DNA of 64,000 nucleotides from Ursus arctos (lineage: Eukaryota; Chordata; Mammalia; Carnivora; Ursidae). Under the pieces are notes generated by a model. It searched no databases. It was not told the DNA's origin and was given only the letters and a program-made list of their open reading frames with translations. Shown in pieces: positions 46,311 through 58,785 of this stretch. The translations under genes were made by a program, and so were the position numbers. Location of the stretch: NCBI RefSeq assembly GCF_023065955.2, contig NW_026623067.1, positions 61,388,444 to 61,452,443 on the forward strand. The letters run 5' to 3'. Numbering within the stretch: position 1 is the stretch's first letter; every line of letters starts with the position of its first letter.

Positions 46311-49154
46311 TTGCTGCTTTGTAAGAGCTATAACCATTAAAAATGTTAGTTCAAGATGGTTTTATTTTCTTGTTTCATGTTGCAGACTTTCAATCCAATT
46401 TGAAACTTCTAATATCTGATAAAGAGCATTGAGTAATTATATGCATTTCCCAGTGACAATTTTTGCCTAACCATTTCCCAATTTTCTGACACAGTTTGAG
46501 AGTAGATGAAGACAAGACCAGTCTTGAGAATGAGGTAGTAAGAAGTCAGTCATCAAAAGTACTGAAAATTTTGCCTATCAAAAAACATATTCCCTGCTAT
46601 GCTGAAATTTTACATTTCAGAAACATTTACTTGAAGCAAGGCAAAGTTTCTCAAAGCAGCCAATTTCATTTTTAAAAAAATCCCTCAAGTTAGTTTCTTG
46701 ACATTTATTTAACCAAAGTATCTGCTGGCAATTGAGGTTTTCAGTAACAGTATTTGATTTTCACTGCGTATCTCTTTGATTAGATTAATCCAGCCCCAAA
46801 AGTGATATATAAAACAGGGTCTCTGTGTGAGCAAAGTAGTAAGCAGTTCCTGTGTATTTCCTGTGGTTTTTTTCTTCCTCTTTACTAATCTTCCTCTCCT
46901 ATCATATCAATCAAACCAAAAAAGTATTTACTAACAATTGCACTTGGTGCCACAGAGCCACTGTTCAGATGTCAATGCCCTCAAAGAATTTACAGTCAAA
47001 GTTCCCTTCCTATTTGGGATAGAGCTGTTTCCACGACTTTTGCTTAGCTACCTGCAAGGCTTAGGGCGTCCAGAAACTCATGAGATCTTAAAAGACTAAA
47101 CCGGGCACTAGTCAAGTGCCTGTCGTCATCTACTGCAAGATTCTCCCCATCTGATGAGTTTCTCAGAGCATTACCGGAACACTCATAGACCCCAGTCAGC
47201 ACAGAAATTACAGCTTATTCAACTTTATCCCTATTCTCTAAACTTACAGAAGGGAATCACAGAAGAATTAAATATGTAATTTATCCCAAGTTGTTAACTG
47301 TGACAGATCTTCCCCCTACTAACTCTTCCTGGGAGTTCCTTCTTCTTCCAAAAAATGAGAAATTGTTCTGCATGCAGGCACAGGATTTTCAACCAATGCC
47401 CGCCCAGCATGGGCTCCAAAACTCAGAAGTGCATCTCGGCAGTATTTCAGGAAGTAGTAAGGATGGCTGACGTGGCGGGGGGTGGATTAAAAGAGACACA
47501 TTTGAGAAATTTCCATTAAAACTAGATGACGTGGTCCACACAACACCAAACACACTACCCTTCCCCTTTCTTACACCTCTGTCTCAACACCTCTCTGAGC
47601 AGCATTCGAATGAGGTAGTGGATAAATACTTATAACCTCTATTAATTAACCCTATTTTCCTATCTACCACCAGAGGCCATTTTTTAGGACTGAGAATCAA
47701 GGCCTTATTATTGCTTGTTTCCTCATTTATACTCCCCATCCCACCTCAGGTAAGGAGACATTTTACAATAAAGTTCCTTTTCAATTAAAATTCCCATATA
47801 CTGATTGCGTTTACTAGCTAACTGGTTTCTGACTTCACCTCTTCCTACACCCCAAACTCCTAGAGACACGGCAGGTACAGAGCCAGCAGTCAAAAAGAGA
47901 GGAGGTCAAACACTGTAACTAGTCAGTGTGGATGACATATAAGCCAATAAACACTGTGTAGGTTTTTTATGTATATTTTTTCATTTGACTTTAAGGGAAC
48001 ATTACTCAATGTTATTTCTCATACCGAAGAATCTAAGGCTAATGCTTTGACTTGATTTTAAAGACTGAATTTTTTCTGCTGGTATAAATAGTATGGACAC
48101 AGTAAAAGTACTTCAGAGAGCCTAATGAACCATTTCTTACACCCCATTACCTTTAGTCTGATATGACTGAGAGTGCAGGCACTAATTACCCTCTCTTTCA
48201 CAGACACCGACATACATCTACAGTAGGTCTTAAAACACAATTTCCCACACAACTCAACACTTCCTTGCATAAAAAATTCCTGTATTTTTCTTCTTGATAC
48301 AATTTAAATGAGAAAGGCCAAGTTCTTATCTTCCCACAACTTTCCTAAATACAAAGGGCATATACAATTAATGATACTTCTTAATCTCCAGATTTCAAAG
48401 ATAACATTATGCACAAGTGGAAATGAGGAATTTTTTAATTACAAAAATCACACTCCATACAAGCCTCTGTCCATGGCAGAACGGCCTAAAATGCATTTAG
48501 AAAATTAAAAAACAAAGATAACTTATTTCCTACTAGGATATATGAATGATTTTATTACACTGAACCTTCTTTATCAATGCATTAAGCATATATTGTGGTA
48601 TAATGTCTGGTGTAATGAACAGTTTCTCCCAGCCACTCTAATTTGTGAAAGAAGTATCTGTAATTTCTGGAAGAAAAAAAAAAGGACTCAAAGAATAAGT
48701 TTTGACACCTATACTAGGTTTCATATAGTGAGAAACAGGAAAGAACTTCACAGTGAGATAATTTACAGACCTATGAAATATATTTGAATGTGTATGGTTC
48801 TTTAATTTATGAAGGAGATATATAACAGAACAGCAAACTATCATTTAAGCATCCTTCCAAATTACATGTTGAATCATTTGGGTAAGGATTTTAATGGCAG
48901 AAGGGAAAAGTCCTTCACCTCACAGAAGAAACTAAAAAAAAAAAAAAAAAAAAAGTGTGGAAGAATGCATCTTAAAGCAGAGATCTCAACTGGTACGCCT
49001 TAGTACACCAAAGGAGTTCCAGGTGTGTTCAGGTGCGCTCAGGACAGCGAAGCTCTTAGGGCAGACAGGCAGGAGTCCCCAGCACCAACTGTGAGAAGTA
49101 TGTTCATCCCAGTGTGCAGGATTAGTATTACCATTTTGGGGGGTGGTGTTGTTG

Positions 49155-49199
<45 letters not shown>

Positions 49200-49689
49200 T
49201 GTTCTTCCTGTATGTCGCCACATAGAAAAAGTAGGGAAGTACTGCAAGAAAACCTTCTGGACTCAGTAACTTGGCTGAAAAACAGACTCCTCAAGGAATG
49301 CATATCTATAGAGATACGGAAAAAGTGCAAGGTTAGCAAGATGTATTTCCTGTATCACCTGCCATATTTTAATATCGTTAGAGAAGAACCTAAAAAATGC
49401 ATCAGGTCTACAGAATCCTTGATCCCAAGGACCGTGGAGTGACGGAGCTCATGTCTGCGGTTCCCTGGGTATTCGGGCTGCACAGACAGGCAGGCAGGCA
49501 GTTGTAGCAGATCAAACTGAGCTTCATCAAATGGATGAAGTCTTCCTGACACCACAGACAGAGATGTAGTAGCTCTCTCCCTTATAGCTCTGATCACTTT
49601 GCACATACTTCATAGCATGTCTTAAACAGTATGTAATTATCTGCCATGTGACAAAACACATCCTTATTCTCTTTCCTTCTTAGAAGAAC
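46311..49689. other. Mostly unique DNA
   Basis: No gene and no young element is seen. A 21-A run lies at 48934-48954 and a long (GT)n at 49158-49197. About 48975-49060 ('tctcaactggtacgccttagtacaccaaaggag') resembles an old DNA-transposon end, unresolved. Frames near 49000-49440 are translations of the GT/CA tract. Confidence 0.5.
49158..49197. repeat. (GT)20 microsatellite
   Basis: About 40 bases of uninterrupted GT. The Val/Cys and His/Thr runs seen when it is translated are artefacts. Confidence 0.97.
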
Positions 49690-50400
49690 CCCTCTGTCTG
49701 TGTTCTGCCCCATTCCCTCCTGTCTCCTGGAAATAACGTTCTCTTCTGTCTTTCTTGCTTCTCCTTCTAGTCCCTTCCCTTTACATGTAAATGTGTACAG
49801 TATTTCGTATCTTTAATCACCCCTTCCCCAACTTTACATCCCCTTTTGGATATCATCTTATCTCTCTGCTTCCTTTTATATCAAGTTCCTCAAAAGAATA
49901 CTCTACCCTTAGTCTTAACATTCTAACATCACATTTACTCCTTTACTTTCTCCAGTCTAATTTCTAGCCCTTGACAGGCCAAGGTCACTTATGATTCCTC
50001 ACTGTCAAATCTTACTCCACCTATCGTAACTATTTCCTCCTTGAAACTCCAGCGTCTTAATCATTCTGTTAACTATTCACTCCTTCTTGAATCTCTTTTA
50101 TCCCTAGATGCTCTGAGTTCTCCTAGAGCTCTGGATACCTCTCTTAACTTTACCCCTCTTCCTTTTCCTATCCTTTAAGAGTGACTGTTGGCTAGATTTC
50201 TGTTCTTAGTCTTTTTTTTCATACCTCACATTCTTCTTGGGCAGTTGTACTGAGGTACTCTACAGGTACCACAACTCAGCGTGTCCAAAACTGCACCAAT
50301 TACCTTTCCTCAAATGTTACTCCCTCCTCCTCTCCTATGATCCCTACTTTGTTAACTAACAGATAAATTACTCAAGCCAGAAATGTGTCATTAGTATTAA
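49690..50400 (+). mobile_element. L2 LINE relic, RT N-terminal part
   Basis: It follows L2 ORF2 before and into the RT: 'atatcaagttcctcaaaagaatactctaccc', 'gacaggccaaggtcacttatgattcctcactgtcaaatctta', and later 'acaactcagcgtgtccaaaactgcaccaattacctttcc'. The order agrees with L2, though a middle portion containing the active site is missing or unrecognisable. Confidence 0.65.
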
Positions 50401-50759
50401 AGTTACTTTTTAAAATTTGCTTTTGCAGTTATAAGCCACAAGAAATTGACCCAAGATTGCACAGTAGGTGGGTATTGAAAGGATACTGGGATATTGACTC
50501 AAAGAAGAGATGACACTGGAAATGATGGAACAAGGACATCACAGGGGACTTCAGGAGATGATCCTTTTTCCAGAGCCTAATTAAAAACAGAATTCCTGAT
50601 CTCTGTCTCTCCATGTTCTAAATCTCCTTCATATTATTAAGGAAAGAACTATACTGGCCCACCCTGGGTCATGTGTCACTTGTAAGTCAATCAGCTATGG
50701 CTCCCCAATCGGAATAATTAATTTGCAACCCAAAGAGCCAAAAAGGAATTGGTACCACA
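50401..50759. other. Unique DNA, nothing recognised
   Basis: A short segment with no recognisable repeat or coding sequence. Confidence 0.45.
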
Positions 50760-51395
50760 ATATAAAAATCTCTCTTACAAATCAATATCCCCATTCCACC
50801 CAGCATGCCCCATCAAATAGAACAAAACAAAACCAGAAAAATGGGCAAAGGGTATATAGATAGATAATTTTCAAAGCAGAAAAGAAGTATCACCAATAAA
50901 ATGTAAGAAGTTGCCCAATCTCAGTAGTAATCAAGAGACGCAAATTAATAAAACAAAGAGAATCATTTTACATTAATTAGAATTACAATAATTACTAGGT
51001 GGGTAACTCTAGATGTTGCTAAGAATGGAGGAAGTATAAATTCATCTAAATATTCCAGACGATACTTTGTCAATACTAAATAAAGTTGGCCATAGCATTA
51101 TACAATAACCTAGAAATTTTACTTCAGGGGTTTACCATAGAGAGGCTTTTGCACAAGTGCACAAGGAGATACATATAAGAAGGCACACTGCAGCATTGTT
51201 TCTAATGAAAGGGTAAAAGCAACCTGATTATCCCTGACTAGAGAAATAGCTAAATAAACCGTACTTTATTCATGGAATAGAACAGTATGCAGTAGCAGTA
51301 AAATAGTATAATGAAAATGAACTAACTAGAAGTATGTGTCAATAAAGATAAATATTTTTTAAATAATGTTGAGAGAGAAAAAGAGTATTCAAATA
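50760..51395 (+). mobile_element. Old L1 3' end (L1M type)
   Basis: It shows 'agaaaaatgggcaaaggg...', 'aattttacttcaggggtttacc', 'cacactgcagcattgtttctaatgaaagggtaaaagcaacc' and 'aaatagctaaataaaccg...catggaatagaacagtatgcagtagc'. This is the usual order of an old L1 ORF2 end. Very degenerate. Confidence 0.65.
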
Positions 51396-53686
51396 ATGAC
51401 TTCTAGAATGACAGCATGAGGAGCTCCACTAACTCACTCTCCAGTGAAACTGGTGAAAATTATTAAAAAGCAACCTCGAGGGCCTCTGGAAATGGTCCTA
51501 AGGGAAAACAGCAAATGAAGAAACATCTATTCCAAAAAAATGTATGAAAATTCATTAAGAAACGCCAGAGTCTATGGTATTTAAACTAAGACTGCTCCCT
51601 CCCTCCCACTCCCAGCTTAATGAGGCAGAGACTCAAGACTGCTGCAGCTAAGAACACAGGGCTCCCTCTGCCCCCATCTACCAGTTGGATGGCTTGCTTT
51701 CCTGGAGAATAACTTTGCCATTTTTCATCCTGCCCACAGAAACCTATTGCTGAGGCCACATAGTGAGCAAATGTGGTTAAGAGGTGAAACCTCCCTTCTT
51801 TGACCCAACCCCCATTCATGGAAATGAGTCTCCATCTGGGCATGGTATGCTGAGAATAGTGGGGACCTGATTACCCCTGCCTCAACTCAAAAGGTGATTG
51901 TACTATGACAGGAGAGGCAAGCCAAGAGGATTTCAGGCTGATGGCCCCCCTCCAGTGAGCGCTCAGCTCTTAGAGCAGAGGTAACACTCAGGAAGATTTC
52001 CATTGTCCCTACCCCCAGCTGCAGAATGCTGCCTCAGAGATTTTGCCTGTGGAGAGAAGCAAGCCTGATCTCCTCCCAAATGAACTCACATCTGCAACAG
52101 AGTATGAGAGATTCAACCTTAGGGCATTCTCATGAATAGCAGAAGTTGTGGTGAAATGCAATTGGGGGGAGACTAATGTATTTAACAAAATACAAACTAG
52201 ACTGCAGGTAACTAGTCTGCAAATGAGAACAGGGGAATAAAACAGCCAGATGAAGCCCCCCTGGTATCAGAATAAATATAAAACACTAACTTCAGAAACT
52301 ATTCCTTCAAAGGGGATGTAAATTGTTGGATACCTTTGTAAAGTAATTTACTTCTCCAGAGCATTGTTGAAAACAATAGAGAAATCAGCCAGCAATTAGT
52401 AGAGTTTCATAGCTGGATGCGGTCAGGCAAAGAGAAAAGAACCCTACCAATACCACTGTCATCTCCGAATAACTGTGGGCACACCGGAAGCTGCAACTCT
52501 GAGAAGCTGCATCAGAGGGTTAAAACTGTAGGGAGGCTGGGGTAAGTGGAATTCACTAAAATAATCCAGCTAGTCACTAAATATACAAACAAAATACAAC
52601 AAGGTCCAGGGAAGAGAGGACCCAGTCCCCAGGGTACTACAATACAATATCTAATATATCCATTTTCCAAAAAATTACAGGGATATCAAAGAAACAGGAA
52701 ATATGACCCATATACCAGAAAGAAAGCAGGACACAGACACTGCTGGTGAAAGTAATCAGCTGTTGGATTTAACAGTAAAAGACTTCAAAGTAGCCATTAT
52801 AAACATAGTCACAGAAGTAAAGGAAAGCATGATTAAAGAAAGAAGGTATGACTACAAGGTCTCATCAAATAGGGAATATCAAAAAGAGACAGAAATTATA
52901 AAATAACAAAAATTCTGAAGTTTAAAAAGTACAATAACTGAATTCTAAAAAATTACTATAGGACTTCAATAGATTTTGAACAGAAAAAAAAATTCGTGAA
53001 CTTGAAGATAAATCAATAGAAATCATGTAGACCAAAGCTCACAGAGGAAAAAGAGTGAAATAAAAGAGCCTCAGAGAAATGTGGAGCATGAATACACAAT
53101 CACCAGCACGCATATACTGGGAATAGCAGGAGAGGAGAGAAGAAAAAGAAATGTCTTAAAACTTCCCAAATTTATGGAAAAAAAGAGATCTACACACTCA
53201 AGCACAACAAACTCCAAGAGGAATAAATGCAAAGATCCACAAGCACATTATATTATAAATGCTCAAGTCAAAGACAAGGAGAAAATCTTGAAAGCAGCAA
53301 GAGGGAAATGCCTCATCACTTACTAGAAAACTCCAGTAAGACTAACAGACAACTACACAGCAGAAACAATGGCAGCTAGAAGGCAGTGGAATATTCAAAG
53401 AGCTCTCCAAAAACCTGTCAAACAAGAATCCTATAACCAGCAAAACTATCTTCAAAAACGAAGGTGTAATAAAGACTTTTCTGGATTAAAAAAGAAAACA
53501 GAGAATTTGTTGCTAGCAGACTCACAAGGGATACTAAAGAAAGTTCTTCAGGCTGACAACAAGTGACCCTGGATAGTAACTCAAATACATACACATGGTA
53601 AAGGTAATTATATAATTGTAAAACAAATATAAATGACTTTTTCTCTTCTCCTAAATGATTTAAAAAATAATCATAAAAAATACTCT

Positions 53687-55170
53687 GGCGATTCAGGGCC
53701 TTTTCTGGTTCCACACAAATTTAAGGGCTGTTTATTCCAGTTCTTTGAAAAATGTCATAGGTATTTTGATTGGGATGGCATTGAAAGTGTAGATTGCTCT
53801 GGGTAGCATAGACATTTTAACTATGTTTATTCTTCTGATCCATGAGCATGGAATATTTTTCCATCTTTTTGTGTCTTCTTCAATGTCTTTCAAGAGTGAT
53901 TTGTAGTTTCTAGAATATAGATCCTTTACATCTCTGGTTAAGTTAATTCCGAGATAACGTATGATTTTTGGTGCTATTGTAATGGAATGGACTCCCTAAT
54001 TTCTCTTTCTTCAGTCTCATTGTTCATGTCTAGAAATGCAACTGATTTCTGAGCATTGATTTTGTATCCCGCCACATTACTGAACTGCTCTATAACTTCT
54101 AGTAGTGTGGGAGTGGAGTCTTTTGGGTTTTCCATATAGAGTATCATGTCATCTGCGAAGAGAGACAGTTAGACTTCTTCTTTGCCAGTTTAGATACCTT
54201 TTATCCCTTTTTGTTGTCTGATTGCTGTTGCAAGGACTTCTAGTACTATGTTGAACAATAATGGCGGGAGTGGGCATCCTTGTCGTGTTCCTGATCTTAA
54301 GGGAAAGGCTTTCAGCTTTTCCCCACTGAGAATGATATTCGCTGTAGGCTCTTCTTGTAGGTTTTTATGAAATTGAGGAATGTAACCTCTATCCCTACAC
54401 TCTGAACTATTTTAATCAGGAAAGGATGCTGTATTTTGTCAAATGCTTTTTCTGCATCAATTGAGAAGATCATATGGTTCTTGACTCTTTTCTTGTTGAT
54501 ATGATCTATTACACTGATCAATTTGTGAACGTTGAACCACCTTGTATACCAGGGATGAATCCCACTTGGTCATGGTGGATAATCCTTTTAATGTACTGTT
54601 GGATCCTATTAGCTAGGATCTTGTTGAGAATTTTGGCGTCCATATTCATCAGGGATATCGGTCTGTAATTCTCCTTTTTGATGGAGTCTTTGCCTGGTTT
54701 GGAGATCAAGGCAATACTGGCCTCATAGAATGAGTTTGGTAGTTTTCCTTCCATTTCTATTTTTTGAAACAGCTTCAGGAGAATGGGTATTATTTCTTCT
54801 TTGAATGTTTGGTAGAATTCCCCAGGGAATCCGTCAGGCCCTGGACTCTTGTTTTTGGGGAGGTTTTTGATCACTGCTTCAATCTCTTCATAATTAATTG
54901 GTCTGTTTAAATAATCAATTTCTTCCTGTTTCAGTCTTGGTAGTTTATAGGTTTCTTCCAGGTTGTTTAATTTACTGGCATAAAGCTGTTGATCAAAGTT
55001 TCTAATGATCCTTCCCATTTCATTGGTGTTGGTTGTGACCTATCCCCTTTCATTCATAATTTTATTAATTTGGGTCCTTTCTCTACTCTTTTGAATAAGT
55101 CTGGCCAGTGGCTTATCGATCTTATTTATTCTTTCAAAGAACCAGCTTCTAGTTCTGTTGATCTGCTCAG
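53687..55170 (-). pseudogene. Inverted L1 ORF2 segment (RT palm and thumb)
   Basis: On the minus strand this encodes the middle of L1 ORF2p. One frame at 54518-55018 (166 codons) contains '[20 protein letters not shown]' and '[20 protein letters not shown]', which are RT fingers/palm motifs. The next piece (54312-54521) has 'FSIDAEKAFDKIQHPFL'. The catalytic FADD motif is intact at 54148-54159, but stops and shifts separate the pieces. It is less decayed than the ORF2 at 11212. It is not expressible as L1 because its downstream half lies in the opposite direction. Confidence 0.9.
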
Positions 55171-56417
55171 AATTGTTGAAAAGGAAAACAAAGCTGAGGG
55201 CATCACGTTGCCGGATTTCAAGCTATACTACAAAGCTGTGATCACAAAAACAGCATGCTACTGGCACAAAAACAGACACATAGACCAATGGAACAGAATA
55301 GAGAACCCAGAAACGGACCCTCGGCTCTTTGGGCAACTAATCTTTGATAAAAAAGAAACATCCAGTGGAAAAAAGACAGTCTCTTCAATAAATGGTGCTG
55401 GGAAAATTGGACAGCTACATGCAAAAGAATGAAACTTGACCACTATCTCACACCATACACAAAAATAAACTCCAAATGGATGAAAGACCTAGATGTGAGG
55501 CAGGAATCCATCAAAATCATAGAGGAAAACATAGGCAGCAACCTCTACGACATCGGCCAAAGCAACCTTTTTCATGACACATCCCCAAAGGCAAGAGAAA
55601 CAAAAGATAAAATGAACTTGTGGGACTTCATCAAGATTAGAAGCTTCTGCACAGCCAAGGAAACAGTCAGAAAAACTAAGAGGCAGCCCACGGAATGGGA
55701 GAATATATTTGCAAATGACACTACAGATAAAAGACGGGTATCCAAGATCTACAAAGAACTTCTCAAACTCAATACACGGGAAAAAAATAATCAAATCAAA
55801 AAATAGGCAGAAGATATGAAAAGACACTTTTCCAATGAAGACATACAAATGGCTAGCAGACACATGAAAAAATGTTCAAAATCATTAGCCATCAGGGAAA
55901 TTCAAATCAAAACCACACTGAGATACCACCTTACGCCAGTTAGAATGGCAAAAATTGACAAGGCAGGAAACAACAATTGCTGGAGAGGATGTGGAGAAAG
56001 GGGATTCCTCTTACACTGTTGGTGGGAATGCAAGTTGGTACAGCCACTCTGGAAACAGTGTGGAGGTCCCTTAAAAAGTTAAAAATTGAGCTACCCTATG
56101 ATCCAGCAATTGCACTACTGGATATTTACCCCAAAGACACAGACGTAGTGAAGAGAAGGGCCATATGCACCCCAATGTTCATAGCAACATTGTCCACAAT
56201 AGCTAAATCGTGGAAGGAGCCGAGATGCCCTTCAACAGATGACTGGATTAAGATGATGTGGTACATATATACAATGGGATATTACTCAGCCATCAAAAAG
56301 AATGATTTCACAACATTTGCAGCAACATGGACGGGACTGGTGGAGATAATGCTAAGCAAAATAAGTGAAGCAGAGAAAGACAATTATCATATGGTTTTAC
56401 TCATTTATGGAACATAA
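55171..56417 (+). pseudogene. L1 ORF2 C-terminal segment, forward half
   Basis: It encodes the ORF2p C-terminal region after the RT. Readable parts are '[35 protein letters not shown]' (about 55210-55316) and '[29 protein letters not shown]' (from 55429). Next comes the Cys-rich stretch near 55975-56010 with 'CWRGCGERG' and '[14 protein letters not shown]', corresponding to the C-terminal cysteine motif of L1. The stop is TAA at 56415-56417. Frames are interrupted at about 55432 and 55806 and by shifts. A 147-codon frame at 54989-55432 crosses the inversion point and is chimeric, not a gene. Confidence 0.88.
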
Positions 56418-56578
56418 GAAGTAGGAAGATCGGTAGGAGAAGAAAGGGAAGAATGAAGGGGGGGTAAAGAGAAGGGGGAATGAACCATGAGAGACTTGGA
56501 CTCTGGGAAAGTCCTCAGAGGGGAGGGAGGTGGGGGAATGGGATAGGCCGGTGATGGGTATTAAGAAGGGCACGTATT

Positions 56579-56783
56579 GGGGCGCCTGGGTAGCGCAGTC
56601 GTTAAAGCGTCTGCCTTCGGCTCAGGGCGTGATCCCGGCGTTCCGGGATCGAGTCCCACATCGGGCTCCTCCGCTAGGAGCCTGCTTCTTCCTCTCTCAC
56701 TCGCCTGCTGTGTTCCCTCTCTCGCTGGCTGTCTCTCTGTCACATAAATAAATAAAATCTTTAAAAAAAAAAAAAAAAAAAAA
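56579..56783 (+). mobile_element. Carnivore SINE, TAGCGCAGTCGTTAAAGCG subfamily, in L1 3'UTR
   Basis: Head 'ggggcgcctgggtagcgcagtcgttaaagcg', 'gttccgggatcgagtcccacatcgggctcctccgctagg' and 'gtcacataaataaataaaatc' plus a long A tail. The perfect 16-bp duplication AAGAAGGGCACGTATT is at 56563-56578 and 56784-56799. One of the youngest-looking insertions here. Confidence 0.97.
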
Positions 56784-58785
56784 AAGAAGGGCACGTATTG
56801 CATGGTGCAGTGGGTGTTACATGCAAGTAATGAATCATGGAACTTTACATCAAAAACCAGGGATGTACTGTATGGTGACTAACATAATACAATAAAAAAT
56901 AATTATAAAAAAATAAAAAATAAAAAACACTCTATACAGTGTACTGTTGGTTCTATAACATATAAATACGATATATGTGTAATGTATTTGGTAGTAACAG
57001 CAAAAAGGAGGTGGGTGGGAGTAATGCTGTATTGGACTAAAAAAATTACTACAGATGGTAAAGTAATAATTAAAATAATGTACTATTGTGTTTATGACCT
57101 TAACAGATATACTATGTATAATACTTCCACATAAATGGGGGGAAAGGAATAAAGCAATATAGGAATAACATTTCCATATGTCACTGAAATTAAAATAGTA
57201 TAAATCTGAAGTTTATTCTAATAAGATGGATATAGTAAACTCTAGAGAAACCACAAAAAAGTAAAGTAAAGAAAAATCATTAAAGAAATTAAAATGCTAC
57301 CTTAGAAAACATCCACATAATGCAAAAGAAAGTAGTAAAGGAGAAATAGAAGAACATACAATACATAAGGCATATAGAAAGCAAAACGTAAGTGACAGAT
57401 ATATATCCAACTATATCAATAATAACACCAAATGTAAAGGGATTAAGCAATGTATCAAAAAGCAGAGATTACCAGGTTAAAGTAAAAAAAAAAAATGATC
57501 TACACAAACACTTTAGATTCAAAGATACACACGGAAAGTAAATGAATAAAAAATATATGTTATGGAAACAGAAACCACTTGAAGGTTGAAGCAGCTATAC
57601 TAACAACAAAACAGAAGACTTTAAAACAAAAACATATAATTCAATAAAGAGGGACTTTCATAATCGCAAAAGGGTTGACTCATCAGGAAAACATAGTTAT
57701 AAAAGTACATGCCTCCAATAACAGAGCTCCAGAATACACAAAGCAAAAACCTAACAAAAATGAAGGGAAAAATAGACAACTCAACAATTCTCAACAAGTC
57801 AACAAATGACTTCAACACTATGCTTTCAATGATGGGTAAAACAGAAAATCAATAAGGAAACAGAAGACACAAACAACAGTACAAACCAACTAGACCTAAC
57901 AGACGTCTAGAGAATAATCTACGCAACAATCACAGAACATGCATTCCTCTCAAGTGCGTGTGAAACATTCTTCAGAATAGATCATATAGTAAGCCATAAA
58001 ACAAACTTCAATAAATTTAAAAGGTTAGAAGTAATACAAAGTATGTTCTTTGGCCACAGTGGAATGAAGTTTGAAATCAATAGAAAAAGAAACTTGGAAA
58101 GTCACAAATACATGGAAATTAAACAACACACTCCTAAATAACCAATGAGTCAAAACATAAATCAAAGAGAAATCATAAAATACTTAGAGATGATTGAAAA
58201 TATTCAACATACCAAAACTTATGAGATAAAGTTAAAGCAGTGCTCAGAAGGAGATTTACAGTGGCAAAAGCATCTATTAAGAAAGATCTCAAATCAGTAA
58301 CCAAATCTCCCACCATAAATCATTAACCTAAAGGAAACTAAACTTAAAACAAACAGAAGAAATCAATAATAAATATTAGAGATAAATGAAATAGAAAAGC
58401 AATAGAGAAAAATCACTAAAAGTAAAATCCAGTTATCTGAAGAGATCAACAAAATTGACAAACCTTTACTAGATTAACCAGAAAGAGAGAAGACTCAAAT
58501 TAGTAGAATCAGAAATGGTAGAGAAGACATTACTTCCAACCTTACAGAAGTAAAAAGGATTACAAAGGAATACTAAGAACTGTATACCAATGAATTAGAT
58601 AACTTGGATAAAATGGACAAATTCCCCAAAAGACACAAACAACAAAAACTGAATCAAGAAAAAGTAAACAATCTGAATGGATAATAACAAAGAAACTGAA
58701 TGAGTAATCAAAAGCTATTCACAAAGAAGAGCCCAGGCCCAAATGGATTCACCACTGAATTCCAGCAAACAAAGAAGAAATGGAA

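Larger units (their letters stand above)
53687..56919 (+). mobile_element. Young carnivore L1 with 5' inversion (twin priming)
   Basis: The left 1.49 kb (53687-55170) is ORF2 in reverse orientation. The right part (55171-56919) is ORF2 in forward orientation with 3'UTR and A-rich tail. The two halves meet at adjacent ORF2 positions. The reverse half ends at '...ccctgaatcgcc' (read on its own strand) and the forward half begins 'aattgttgaaaaggaaaac', which directly follows in L1. Duplication ATAAAAAA(T/C)ACTCT sits at 53673-53686 and 56920-56933. It is truncated upstream of the RT. A SINE was later added at 56579-56783. Confidence 0.93.
51396..58785 (+). mobile_element. Old near full-length L1 (L1M), host of a later L1 insertion
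   Basis: A 5'UTR-like start ('gacagcatgaggagctccactaac', about 51412) is followed by about 1.2 kb of leader. ORF1-like text runs at 52700-53560, including 'KVKDKEKILKAARGKCLIT' (about 53260-53320) from the C-terminal domain. The inter-ORF region is at 53570-53672 and 56934-57400. ORF2 endonuclease and RT text spans 57400-58780 ('aaccaactagacctaacagacg', 'gcccaggcccaaatggattcaccactgaattcc'). The element is broken by the L1 at 53687-56919 and has no intact frame. ORF2 stops in the RT region, where a different L1 3' piece follows. Confidence 0.75.

Noticed and set aside
14521..49197. CRISPR-like or other spaced repeats
   Set aside because: The only short-period repeats are microsatellites and homopolymers. 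No regularly spaced direct repeats with unique spacers exist, and the DNA is mammalian.
48986..49442. Frames with His-Thr or Val-Cys runs
   Set aside because: These are translations of the (GT)20 microsatellite at 49158-49197 and its flanks.
54518..55018. Possible active L1 reverse transcriptase (intact FADD, 166-codon frame)
   Set aside because: The element is 5'-truncated, inverted and carries several stops and shifts. It cannot encode a full ORF2p.
54989..55432. 147-codon plus-strand frame
   Set aside because: It crosses the L1 inversion junction. The first part is antisense ORF2 and the rest is sense ORF2, so it is not a real protein.
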